64,000 nt of DNA from Mesocentrotus franciscanus (Eukaryota; Echinodermata; Echinoidea; Camarodonta; Strongylocentrotidae), in the NCBI GenBank assembly GCA_037976565.1, contig CP137670.1, positions 20,305,395-20,369,394 on the forward strand, given 5' to 3'. The translations under genes and the position numbers were made by a program. How positions within the stretch are numbered: position 1 is the first letter of the stretch; every line of letters starts with the position of its first letter. The notes under the pieces are model-generated. The model saw nothing but the letters and a program-made list of their open reading frames with translations, was not told the origin of the DNA and did no database searches. Of this stretch, positions 49,001-57,990 are shown piece by piece.

Positions 49001-52000
49001 ATTTATTTCTGCTCTTCCTGTTCTACCAGTTGATTGGTAAGTTGACTCTTTTTTCGGCATATAAAAGTATTAATGACTGCTTTAATATTCGAGAAATAGT
49101 TGTTTTTATACGCTCTCGGGAAGGTTACAATTGGGCTATTGCCCTCGGGACGCCTCGGGCAATAGCACAATTGTAACCTTCCCTTGAGCGTATAAAAACA
49201 ACTATTTCTCTCAAAGCAGTCATTAATACTATAGTAATGTAGCATCCGGCGGGATATAGCTATCTCCACTATCCTAGATCGATGCTACAGACCAGTGGCG
49301 GATCGCCTGCTATACAGACTCTCTAACAAATTGCTGTAGATAGTCTGAGAGACGATCTTTCGTCTGCCAAGTAGAAACACTGGCGTCAATGCATGCATAT
49401 CGTTCTAATACGATTGCAGCTCTATAGTTATTTATGTGGTTGTTTGGAATTTGGTTAAAGAATGGAATTGACCGCTGAGTAATCGTTGTCGGAGCATACG
49501 TCGTACAACCGATAATTCTAAATGACCGCAAAAATCACACGGGATTAAAAAAATTATATCAGTTAGATTTCGTATCCACCAGATCAAGATAACTCGGACA
49601 ATTAATGCAGGTGTTTTGATTAAAAAAAAAAAATAATTATGTATACGAGGTCAGATGTAAATTGCAAGGGCCGTAAGGTTCTTGTGGATTAACAAAGTTT
49701 ATAGAGTACCGAAGTGCTGAAGTCATATTCGCTGGTCATCAAGGTAACTGGTTCCAAACAACATACCCTACGCATGAGGTTCACCGCGAAATCATCTAAG
49801 TATAACGGGATGCTGGTGCATGGCATTTTGAGTGTTTGGCGCTGGTGTGATCACCTCACCATTGTTTAGCACATTTTCTGGAACCAGCAACCGTGAAACT
49901 AGGCCAAGTCATACGTCGGTACTCTATAATCGTGTATTAAGCGAATTTGAGAGGATATTAATTAATATTTGTTAATCATCACTACTATTGAGGTGAAGGT
50001 TGAGTTCTGGTAAAATTGAAAACCAAAGTATTATGTACGCCTTCTCATTCTCGTACGTCATTCATAGTATCTAAGTAGGAATTAAATAGGATTGCTCTTC
50101 AAATGCTTTGTGTTCCCAAGACGAAAATCCAATTGAATCCCTATTGAATGTCCCCATTGAATCCCAATTGAATACCAATTGGCAATTTGGAGTACATGGA
50201 AAGTAAAACAATGGGTACCTATTGAAACCAATTGGCAATTGGTCCCCATTGAAGCTGAAAGGCAATTGGTCCCCATTGAAACCGAAAGGCAATTGGTCCC
50301 CATTGAATGTCCCCATTGAATGTCCCCATTGAATCCCAATTGAATACCAATTGGCAATTTGGAGTACATGGAAAGTGAAACAATGGGTACCTATTGAAAC
50401 CAATTGGCAACTGGTCCCCATTGAAACCGAAAGGCAATTGGTCCCCATTGAAACCAACTGGCAATTATTGGTCCCCATTAAAACCAAATGGCAATTGGTA
50501 AATCGAGAACTATTGATAGATCGATACTTCGTGATCAATGTTGGCACCTGTCCATCAATGGGTATATTCTAATCTCAAATGCATTTACTCCATCACAAAG
50601 ATCATTTGAAGTGAATTTAAGAATGACATTTGATAAGATTGAGGTTCGTACAAATATACAATAAATATACATGTTGTTTCTTAAATGGTTAGTAATCATA
50701 TAATCAATATATCTATTGCTGAACCGTGCATGTAATTGTAACATGATCAGACAATATAATAATCTATTGGTCAATAATTGCCGAAGGAAAATACAAATCA
50801 CAAAATTGATGTGCATAGTCATAATTTGCTTAACAAATCATGATAAATGTATTTTTCTGTAACACGTGTAGAGTGTACTAATGAATATTCATGAGATACA
50901 AAGATCTGTTGGTTTCTATTGGTTTATATTGGACCGTTTCTGTTGGTCCTATTGGTTTCTATTGGTCCTATTGGTTTCTATTGGTCCCATTGGGTTCTAT
51001 TGGTCTTATCGATCATATCGGTCCTATTGGTCCAATTGGTTTCTATTGAGCATTGGTCCTATTGGTTTCTATTGGTCCTATTGGTTTCAATTGGACCAAT
51101 TGGCCCCATGAGACTTTAATGGGATTTCAATTGGTTTCAATTGGACCAATTGGCCCCATTAGCCTTTAAAAAAGGATTTCAATTGGTTTCAATTGGCCCC
51201 ATTAGACTTTAATGGGATTTCAATTGGTTTCAATTGGTCCAATTGGCCCCATTAGACTTTAAAAAAAGATTTCAATTGGTTTCAATTGGCCCCATTAGAC
51301 TTTAATGGGATTTCAATTGGACCAATTGGCTCCATTAGACTTTAAAAAGGATTTCAATTGGTTTCAATTGGACCAATTGAAACCAACTGAAGTCCTATTA
51401 AAGTCCCATTGAGACCAATTAAAACCAATTGGAACCAATTGAATATTCAATTGGTGTTCAATTGGTTTCAATTTGATTTTTGTCTTGGGTTGTCATAGTA
51501 GATCATATATAGCAAATCAAATTTACATCTTTAAAAATAATCTTTGTAAATGTGAAGAAAAATATAAAATACGAGATAGCAGAGAAGAACAACACCCTTG
51601 CATTACATTTCAAGAAATGGTCATTGAAACTTGATGTTTCATAGTATTTTGTATTTTAATAGGTGAACGTGTGGTTAAAAATTGCCCACTTTGAGTTTAT
51701 TTATTTATTTATTCATTTATTTCTAATATATATATACAGGGTGGCGCATTTCACCAATTATGGTGGTCTTCCATAAAGCCCTTTTTTTGTAATAATGCTG
51801 TTCAATAACAATCATCAATAAAACAGATAACAGCAACAAAACAAAATAGAGAAATAAACACACACACGTGTATATATATATATATATACTAGTATACAAA
51901 TTAATTGGTTATGCAGTTGTATGCACATCGAGATGTATTATTATATTTTTTTATCATTATTCTCATTTGATTGTACGGTAAATATGTTTTACCCTATTAT

Positions 52001-54808
52001 TAGCGTTTGAGATTGTAGATGTTTAACAAAAGTTCGGATAATAAATACATAAAAACACACAAAAATAGAAATTATCTAAAAACGGGATCTGATTTGATTT
52101 GGCCGACAATTAATTATAACCCTCATTTTATAACTTCTTTTCTTCTCATGTTGTATCTAAGTGCATTAATAATTTTATGTCATTTCCTATTTTGCACTTA
52201 TAGTAATCGTTGAGTATATTTATTTCGAGTGGATTTTGCGCCTTACATAATTGTTATTAGTATGGCTTGCGGTTGCAGCATGGCAGAGTTATTCTGATTG
52301 TGTTCCTCACGTATTGTTTTTAACATTACATTTATTTCTTTGTTTTTGCCAGGATAGTTGAGATGTATAGCAGGAGATTCCAAGGTATGTACTGTAGCTC
52401 TAGTTTGAATAGTGACAGTTTTTTTACTATTTACTTGACTCTAAATTTAAGGAATGAGGGTTCGAATCCCAGCCAGGCAGTATTTCTTTTCTTCTACTTT
52501 CTACTTCATTATTAATCCACATCTGTGGTACGGTAGCTCTAGTTTGGATATTGACCGGTTTTCTTTTTACTAGTCACTTGACTATCAATTCAAGAGATGA
52601 GGGTTCGAATCCCAGCCCGGCAGTATTTGTTTTTCTCATGTACTTCTTATTTTTTGGCGAGACTTTGATTCACTTCTTCATAGATGTAAATGGATACGTG
52701 ATATGCTCGACCGCTACATATTTTGGCCGCCGGCTACGAACTAGTTAAAATGTGGGTGGGGCAGAAATTAACAGCGTGACGCACATGAGGGCTTTGCAAG
52801 AAGCCATCATCATCATTATCATCATCATTATCAATATCATCATCATCATCATTATCATCATCATCATCATCACTATCAATATCATCATCATCATTATCAT
52901 CATCATCATTATCATCATCATCATCATTGTTATCATCATCATCATTATCATTATCATCATTATCATTATCATCATCATCATTATCATCATCATCATTATC
53001 ATCATCATCATCATTATCATCATCATTATCATCATTATCATCATTATCATCATTATCATTATCATTATCCTCATCATCATTATCATCATTATCATCCTTA
53101 TTATCATTATCATTACCATTAAAAATATTATAACCCAGGTTCTTTCAGAGAAGGACTTTCAATGAAGATTGATAACGGAGAAGAAAAATATTTGTTTGAA
53201 TAGCACATATCATTGACAAAACTGATACGCTTTAAAAAAAAATCATGCAATCAATAAAAAGGTCTTCTAAATGTAGCCCACTACATCCTTAGCCAAAATA
53301 GTGGCAGTTCGTATGCCCCCCCCAAAAAAAAGAAATAGCGAGGCACATGCCAAAAAAATAACTGCAAGAACCCCATCCCCCAAAAAAAAAAAAAAAAACA
53401 ATAAATAAAAAAATATAAAAAAATAATAATAATATTAATAAAGAAAAAAAAATAACTATTCTAGAACGGTTACAGCTCCTGCACAGTTTTGTTTTGTTTT
53501 TGTGGTTAAGTGGTTGGGTTAGGTCTGAATTGTCATTACTTTAATTGTTATTCTTGCCCATAGCCCAAGAAAGGTTGACTAAAGAGATAGCCCTCGCAGT
53601 GACCAAGGCTATTAATCCAGCTGGTGTTGGCGTCATCGTCGAAGCCACGTAAGTAATGATTTAATTCAAATTCAAACCGAAATAAATTTTAAAAATCGGG
53701 CAATTGCGGCACATTTTATCAAAATTCAGACGGTGCCATCGTTTTCAGCATCAAATTGCATTTGATTAATTGCACATAGTAAATGGGGAACACCATCTCC
53801 CTCTTGGAGCCGTCCGTGTACCTAACTAATAATAGGTAATGAGAGCGAAACATATTTGAAACCTCTCCCACCCCCAGTGGCGGATCCAGGGGGGCACGGG
53901 TCCTCCCTAGAAAAAAGGTAAAAACACCCTTTTTTGAAAAAAGAAGTTGGGCCCTCCTGGCGCCCAAGGGGTGGCAGTGGAAAAAATAACCCTTCCCGTA
54001 GGGATAAAAAATTCGGGTGCCAAAAAAAAAAAAATTTGCTCACTACCCCTGGCGCCCAAGGGGGGGTGGTGGGAAAAATTACCTTTCCCGGAGGGGAAAA
54101 AAATTTTCGGGTGCCAAATTTATTTTTTTTTTGCTCACTACCCCTCCCCGCACCCTACTCCCCCCTTCCCATCCCCAAGATAATCATAAATTGATGAACA
54201 CGCGCAAATTTTGTCTTTATATGAACTGCATATGAATTGTCAAATTAAAAAAAAAAGTTGTCGATACCACTCTGATATCTTCCGATTGTTCTATCAGAGG
54301 GCAATCAAAAAAGTTAGAGGAACCGTGTACGGCGTAGAAATATTGAATGAATCGAGAAGCAGGTCTGTTAATCGTGTTCATTGTCGTAATTTTGGAAGTA
54401 TAAACTTTTCTATTACTTGGATCTGGATTTCAATCAAGTAGACAGTTGAAAATTCTTGTACTTAGGCAATATTCTTTTTTCATGAATTTCAATTTCTCAA
54501 TAATATCGTATTTATATGGGCCGTACAATCTATGTTTTTATACTTATTAGTTGTATTATTCTTTTTTCATGAATTTCAATTTCTCAATAATATCGTTTTA
54601 ATACGGGCCGTATTGTCTTTATTTCCATTCTGTTCTTCAATTTCTTTTTAATATGTTGTGTTGTTTTAATCCCCTTTCACATAGACACATGTGTATGACG
54701 CTGAGAGGGGTACAAAAACAGAGTAAGACGGTCACATCTAGTATGGTGGGGGCCTTCAAAGACGACGCTAAGACTAGAAAAGAATTTCTCTCACTTACAC
54801 GAGGATAA
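40289..54808 (+). CDS. GCH1: GTP cyclohydrolase I (six coding exons, complete)
   Basis: It converts GTP to 7,8-dihydroneopterin triphosphate, the committed step of tetrahydrobiopterin synthesis, as a cytosolic homodecamer. Exons read 40289-40511, 43837-43946, 45619-45674, 52353-52384, 53564-53648 and 54685-54808. All have GT/AG borders and compatible phases, giving 209 codons and a TAA stop. Zinc ligands are Cys101 and His104 (SLCEHHLLP) and Cys172 (THMCM); catalytic histidines are His103 and His170. [18 protein letters not shown] and the C-terminal KEFLSLTRG are family hallmarks. The 32-base exon 4 codes [10 protein letters not shown], where vertebrate genes also have a 32-base exon. The start chosen is ATG 40289 (ACCATG). 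The frame stays open to ATG 40046, which would give 290 residues, but that part varies without protein constraint among the array copies. Human GCH1 is about 250 residues, differing in the variable N-terminus. Confidence 0.93.
40512..41659. other. GCH1 intron 1, left part
   Basis: This is AT-rich intron with an AATTAATTAAT stretch at about 40788-40806 and no other feature. Confidence 0.5.
41660..41840. mobile_element. MITE family C, near-perfect 80-bp-arm palindrome
   Basis: Arms at about 41671-41750 and 41754-41834 differ by roughly one indel and one substitution. Shared text includes AATTTAATGCATACGTC, AAGTGCCTC and CAAACTATTTCATTCACCTG. The central spacer is only a few bases. It is non-coding and would form a long hairpin if transcribed within the GCH1 intron. 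Confidence 0.85.
41841..42949. other. GCH1 intron 1, middle part
   Basis: No exon or repeat was recognised. Short frames near 42512-42746 have no known domain. Confidence 0.45.
42950..43082 (+). repeat. LINE-like tail and (AAT)n microsatellite
   Basis: TTTGAATTGAATTGAATTGA at about 42955-42976 resembles the CR1-type tail. An uninterrupted (TAA)n tract lies at 43034-43082. Confidence 0.6.
43291..43836 (+). repeat. 37-bp minisatellite made of the exon 2 splice acceptor region
   Basis: The consensus is ATTTCAGATGTGCTGATTGG plus TGCAATATTATCTTTGA. Units start at 43324, 43361, 43398, 43435 (shortened), then 43460, 43497, 43534, 43571, 43608, 43645, 43682, 43719, 43756 and 43793, each 37 apart. 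A slightly shorter unit lies at 43291. The next position in the series, 43830, is the real acceptor and start of exon 2. At least seven units keep an intact CAG at the acceptor position. Human exon 2 also begins with the DVLN..IF coding text, so the exon is the likely source of the array. Confidence 0.92.
43837..43946 (+). CDS. GCH1: GCH1 exon 2
   Basis: It codes residues 75-111, [15 protein letters not shown] ... [15 protein letters not shown]. It holds the first zinc-ligand pair. The acceptor is GGATTTCAG|ATG and the donor AAG|GTGAGT. Its first ~24 bases belong to the 37-bp repeat series upstream. Confidence 0.95.
43947..44499. other. GCH1 intron 2, left part
   Basis: No repeat family or gene was recognised. 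Confidence 0.45.
44500..44806. mobile_element. MITE family A, long variant, in GCH1 intron 2
   Basis: Ends are GGGGTGTTTCACAAAG and CTTTGTGAAACACCCCC. Subterminal inverted text is CTCTAAGTTGGACTTAA and TTAAGTCCAACTTAGAG. The interior is AT-rich. The short element at 16228-16330 is a deletion derivative of this type. Confidence 0.8.
45243..45400. mobile_element. MITE family B in GCH1 intron 2
   Basis: It runs from GGTCCCGTCTTATAAAGAG to CTTTATAAGACGGGGGC, with ATTAATCGCGACTTATTTGC inside. Confidence 0.75.
45619..45674 (+). CDS. GCH1: GCH1 exon 3
   Basis: It codes [18 protein letters not shown] plus two bases of an Arg codon. A strong polypyrimidine tract precedes the TTTTTTCAG acceptor, and the donor is CAAG|GTATTA. 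The matching human text is VHIGYLPNKQVLGLSKLAR. Confidence 0.95.
45675..46549. other. GCH1 intron 3, left end
   Basis: No exon was recognised. A GAAAGAAAGAAAGA tract lies near 45905. Confidence 0.45.
46550..47580. repeat. CCAATCAG-bearing repeats and hairpins in GCH1 intron 3
   Basis: AACCAATCAGAAAGCAGGAA occurs at about 46564 and 46684. Further CCAATCA words lie near 46768, 46914 and 47524. A tight hairpin, CTGGATATACCGCACCGAGG with its inverse, spans 47033-47082. GTGCATT/AATGCAC words pair at longer range. It looks like one or more eroded fold-back elements. Confidence 0.55.
48120..49233 (+). mobile_element. fold-back element D, copy 2, in GCH1 intron 3
   Basis: It is inverted relative to copy 1 at 21556-22533 and longer. 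It begins at TATATACCTCACTTAAGAAA and ends with a ~75-bp-arm hairpin (GAGAAATAGTTGTTTTTATA ... back). It contains the small ORF at 48426 and GGCACTG/CAGTGCC inverted words. No transposase core is seen. Confidence 0.75.
48426..48581 (+). CDS. small ORF of element D (possible Crypton-type N-terminal remnant)
   Basis: Fifty-one codons from ATG 48426 give [20 protein letters not shown], then [20 protein letters not shown], ending at TAG 48579. Just past the stop, in a continued reading, comes [16 protein letters not shown]. That resembles the L-x-x-VL-x-x-F/Y stretch at the start of DUF3504/Crypton-like tyrosine recombinase proteins. The match is short and rests on memory of the family. The ORF may simply be the remains of a longer transposon gene. 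Copy 1 keeps the same start on its minus strand, but with an internal deletion. No catalytic residues are present. Confidence 0.4.
   Translation: MAEETLPRFQLPDDLQDLINSADSKNTKNSVKFSMKIFEDFLQVINTDPAR
49699..49929. mobile_element. MITE family H in GCH1 intron 3
   Basis: Its ends are TATAGAGTACCGAAGTGCTG and, inverted, GTCGGTACTCTATA. Subterminal text is ACTGGTTCCAAACAAC and CTGGAACCAGCAACC. A second, inverted copy is at 60863-61090. Confidence 0.7.
50095..50510. repeat. ATTGG/CCAAT-word array, part 1
   Basis: Words such as CCAATTGGCAATTGG and TCCCCATTGAAACCGAAAGG recur with a local period of 27 bases. A block of about 180 bp including GGAGTACATGGAAAGT is duplicated. Minus-strand frames of the [17 protein letters not shown] type result from the 27-base period. 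Confidence 0.8.
50905..51480. repeat. ATTGG/CCAAT-word array, part 2, mainly opposite orientation
   Basis: It starts as (TTCTATTGGTCCTATTGGT)n, changes to units of about 60 bases containing TTTCAATTGGACCAATTGG and CCCCATTAGACTTTAA, and closes with the inverse words (ACCAATTGAAACC). With part 1 it forms a very large imperfect fold-back around a ~400-bp spacer. Confidence 0.8.
51481..52352. other. GCH1 intron 3, right end
   Basis: A (TA)n tract lies at about 51870-51889. A pyrimidine-rich run precedes the exon 4 acceptor. No other exon was seen. Confidence 0.5.
52353..52384 (+). CDS. GCH1: GCH1 exon 4 (32 bases)
   Basis: It completes the split Arg codon, then codes [10 protein letters not shown] and one base of the next codon. 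The acceptor is TTTTTGCCAG and the donor CAAG|GTATGT. Confidence 0.93.
52385..52630 (+). repeat. duplicated tRNA-like (B-box) sequence in GCH1 intron 4
   Basis: About 100 bases recur: GTAGCTCTAGTTTG ... CACTTGACT ... GATGAGGGTTCGAATCCCAG, at about 52390-52485 and 52533-52625. Both carry a perfect polymerase III B box (GGTTCGAATCC). The A-box half is weak, so these are SINE heads or tRNA pseudogenes rather than tRNA genes. Confidence 0.6.
52805..53122. repeat. CAT/ATT trinucleotide microsatellite
   Basis: About 310 bp of (ATC)n interspersed with ATT. Poly-Ile, Ser/Leu and Met/Ile frames on both strands are caused by the repeat. Confidence 0.95.
53310..53455. repeat. A-rich low-complexity tract
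   Basis: It consists of CCCCAAAAAAA and AAATAAAAA runs in GCH1 intron 4. Confidence 0.8.
53564..53648 (+). CDS. GCH1: GCH1 exon 5
   Basis: Two bases complete an Ala codon, then [20 protein letters not shown] and VGVIVEA follow. It ends two bases into the Thr codon. The acceptor is CTTGCCCATAG and the donor CAC|GTAAGT. Confidence 0.95.
53875..54150. mobile_element. hAT-type element, inverted and truncated, in GCH1 intron 5
   Basis: It starts CAGTGGCGGATCCAGG, the right end of the family, and contains GCCCTCCTGGCGCCCAAGGG and GCTCACTACCCCT. The opposite terminus is missing, replaced by C-rich sequence. Confidence 0.75.
54685..54808 (+). CDS. GCH1: GCH1 exon 6 and stop
   Basis: It codes [20 protein letters not shown], then [20 protein letters not shown] and TAA. 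It carries the third zinc ligand (Cys172). The acceptor is CCCCTTTCACATAG. The 3' UTR end was not defined. Confidence 0.95.
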
Positions 54809-55574
54809 GATTAAAAACAGCTTAGCGATGGTATTCTGAAAATAATGTTTTATTTCATTTTAGTAAATCATGTTCGTTGTCATAGTTATTCAAAATTAGG
54901 ACGAGGAGCAGAGCTGGATGTGGTCGCGTAAATCCAAGAGACATCTACGCCAGCACCAATGATAATTGGATAACCTTTAAATGCAGTTTGAGTCCAACCC
55001 GATATTAAGATGGTTTTAATCGAAGCAGAAAAATGAGGGGGAAAGGCCAGTGAAATCTGAGCAAGAACCAATTAATAATAAGAAAGTTATTAATTTCTGA
55101 AGGTGCAATCAATCAAACACTAATTGGCAACTCTGTGACGTATCTTGCGAGCTCCCCGCCCATTTAACCCGTATTAAAAAAAATTAAAGAGCTATATTTT
55201 CTCTTAAGAACATTTTCAACAATACATTCACCCTAAATATAATTATTGCAAATTTGTTTTTATACAACCCTTGTATGAAACAAATCTATCCCGTCATAAA
55301 TAACTAAGAAAATTGGAGTTTATCAAATTCCCTGTACAAAGCAAATTACAGAGGAGCTCGCATGATACATCACAGTGTTGCCAATTTGTGTTTCACTAAT
55401 GACAACTTCAAAGATTCATAAACTTTCTATTTCTAATCGGATTTTTCTCAAGCTTTCACTTATTTGTTTCTCTCATTTTCCTGCTTTTAATAAACCAAAT
55501 TTATATCAGGATGGACTTCCCCTATAAACATATATAATATGTATAAGATGACGTGGTTTTCAGAATAAAGACCA
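54809..55574. other. GCH1 3' UTR and downstream DNA
   Basis: AT-rich. A CTCTGTGACGTATCTTGCGA phrase at about 55131 and its diverged inverse near 55360-55385 bracket a possible fold-back (55095-55420). No polyadenylation site was called with confidence. Confidence 0.45.
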
Positions 55575-55864
55575 GGGGGGTGTTTCACAAAGACTAAGAT
55601 CGACTTTAAGTTGGACTTAAGTATAACAGGCCGTTCATGCCATTGTTTGCTATCATTATTTACTGGCATTGGTCTCTCAAGGGATGTACAAATCATGGTA
55701 AAAATCTACAAAACTTACATTTTTTGATAATTCATTATTGAAGGAAAAATATTATCTAAAGATTATAATTTAGAGACCAATTGGGATAGCAACCAATGGC
55801 ATGAACGGCCTGTTATACTTAAGTCCAACTTAAAGTCGATCTCAGTCTTTGAGAAACACCCCCC
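55575..55864. mobile_element. MITE family A
   Basis: It is a clean palindrome from GGGGGGTGTTTCACAAAGAC to CTTTGAGAAACACCCCCC. Subterminal arms are ATCGACTTTAAGTTGGACTT and the inverse, then AACAGGCCGTTCATGCC and the inverse. Confidence 0.85.
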
Positions 55865-55946
55865 AGAGGGAGTAGCGGGAAATAAAAGGAATAGTAAAGG
55901 GAGAGCACAGTTGCCACAAAAAAAAATTAAATCGAAAAAATCAACC

Positions 55947-56239
55947 AGGTGGGTGTTTCACAAAGACTAAGATCGACTTTAAGTTGGACTTAACTACGGC
56001 AGGCCTTTCATGCCACTGGTTGCTCTCACCATTGGTCTCTCAATTATGATCTTTAGATAATAATTTTTCCTTCAATAATGAACTATCAAAAAAGGTAAAT
56101 TTTGTAGATTTGTGACCACAATTTGTACGTCCCTTGAGAGACCGATGTCAGTAAACGGTGAGAGCAAACAGTGGCATGAAAGGCCTGCCATAGTTAAGTC
56201 CAACTTAAAGTCGATCTTAGTGCTTTGTGAAACACCCCT
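55947..56239. mobile_element. MITE family A
   Basis: It is nearly the same as 207-498 and 55575-55864, running from GGTGGGTGTTTCACAAAGAC to CTTTGTGAAACACCCCTG. It lies 80 bp from the previous copy in a head-to-tail pair. Confidence 0.85.
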
Positions 56240-56820
56240 GAAACAATTTAAATGGCCCTGGGGATCATCTTCTGAAGTTTTTTAAATGAAGACATAATAC
56301 ATAACCAGACCATCATTTTGAAAGGTTAGACAATAGGCTATATAGTAAAATAGTCCTTCAAGGCCTGTTCAGAATTTTGGAAATTGCAATCACTATACGT
56401 ACGGGTACTTCAAATTGGCTGAATCGGTTATGTCATTGTGACGAAATGCCGGACTACTTTCTCATTTATTTCAACACACAAAATGATTAAAGTGTCTTTG
56501 TTTTCCTTCAAAATGTACGATTCAGGAAGGTCTTTTTTTAGAGGCCCTGTAATGATATTCCATCCAAAAAAGTGGTGCCCAAAGTGAGAAGGAACTTTGG
56601 AGAAAAAAAAGAGAAAATAGTGATATTTCTGTTCACTAAAAACGGGAGATCTTGTCCCGTGACAATGTCACAATCCACTGACCAAATTTTCAATTTGAGA
56701 TTCACATGGATTTAGAGATCTGACATTTCAAACATTCATAACTCCCTTAGTATAGGCCTAATGTATTAAAAACTTTCGTCTTCTGTTTCTCTTCTTTTTT
56801 GAGAAGTATCATTGAGAAGT
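56240..56820. other. no gene seen
   Basis: AT-rich with no repeat family recognised. Confidence 0.45.
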
Positions 56821-56821
56821 A

Positions 56822-57395
56822 ATCACAAGGGTTGGATTGCCCTTTATTTTAAATTTTAACGGGATTTTATAGGCAATGAATTGTGGAAAGAAAGAATATT
56901 AATTAGCATAGGCTGTGGATCTTCAGCAATTGAATGGTTGTTTTACAAATTAATATAAATATTGTTATTGATATCTTACTTTATTGTAGTTTAGTTAATT
57001 TCATTTCACCATTCTTCAGGTTTCTTAACAGTTCATTGTTAAATCACAAGGGTTGGATTGTCTTTTAAATCCAATATTTTTACAGAATAGAGCCCTTAGA
57101 AAATAAAGGCGGAACATGTCATACCATTGAAATTAATCAAGATTGCGATCAAAATCATAATTAGGAATAATTTCTTGAAGATGATTAATTTTTTTAATTT
57201 TTACGGGGTTTTAAAGGCAATGAATCGTGGTAAGGAAGAAAATTAATTAGCATAGGCTTTGGATCTTTAGCAATTGAATTAATGATTTACTTTTTTAAAT
57301 TTAATTGATATCTTACATTATTGTAATTTAGTCTTATTTCACCATTCTTCAGGTTTTTTAACAGTTTATTGTTAAATCACATTTGTGTTTAACTA
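56822..57395. repeat. diverged direct duplication
   Basis: TTTTAAAGGCAATGAATCGTGG-like text, AATTAATTAGCATAGGCT and TTTCACCATTCTTCAGGTTT recur in the same order at 56850-57040 and 57190-57380. TAAATCACAAGGGTTGGATTG begins near 56821 and again near 57041. Confidence 0.75.
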
Positions 57396-57499
57396 TGTCT
57401 TTATTCATGCTTTGCATATATCACGCTTTACCATATTATGTGATGTAATTACATACAGCAGGGTGTTCTAAAAAAGGGTGTTTGTAGTTCGACAGGTCT

Positions 57500-57990
57500 T
57501 CCTGATAAAATATATGAATTGAATAAACTTTCCGTTTCTCGCTTGTAATCATTCAACGACGGTTTTAGCGCTTCCAAACTCACACGAACGCCATTACACT
57601 ACACACACGCACCTGATAAAATACATGTATAATAATTGAATAACCTTTCCGTTTCTCGCTTGTAATCATTCAACGACGGTGCTAGCTCTTCCAAACTCAC
57701 ACGAACGCCATTACACTACACACACACACACACACACCTGATAAAATATATTAATTGAATACACTTTCCGTTTCTCGCTTGAAATCATTCAACAACGGTG
57801 CTAGCTCTTCCAAACTCACAAGAACGCCATTTCACTCCACACACGCACACACACCCTCAAGCGTGCACGCACACGCACCTCCACCACACACGCTCACACA
57901 CATACCCTCACGCATGCACACGTACACGCACATCCATCACACACACACACGCCCACACAACACACCCACGCTCACCCACACACATATTAT
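57500..57990. repeat. ~115-bp triplicate ending in a CA-rich tract
   Basis: CTTTCCGTTTCTCGCTTGTA, followed by ATCATTCAACGACGG and CACGAACGCCATTACACTAC, occurs three times (starting about 57527, 57646 and 57762). A CA/CGCA-rich microsatellite follows to about 57985. His/Thr/Pro frames are artefacts. Confidence 0.85.

Noticed and set aside
50071..50547. 158-codon frame of [15 protein letters not shown] type, minus strand
   Set aside because: It is caused by the 27-base (divisible by three) repeat period of the ATTGG array.
52745..53165. Long poly-Ile, poly-Met/Ile and Ser/Leu frames on both strands
   Set aside because: They follow directly from the CAT/ATT trinucleotide repeat, which is open in most frames. 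There is no domain or splice context.
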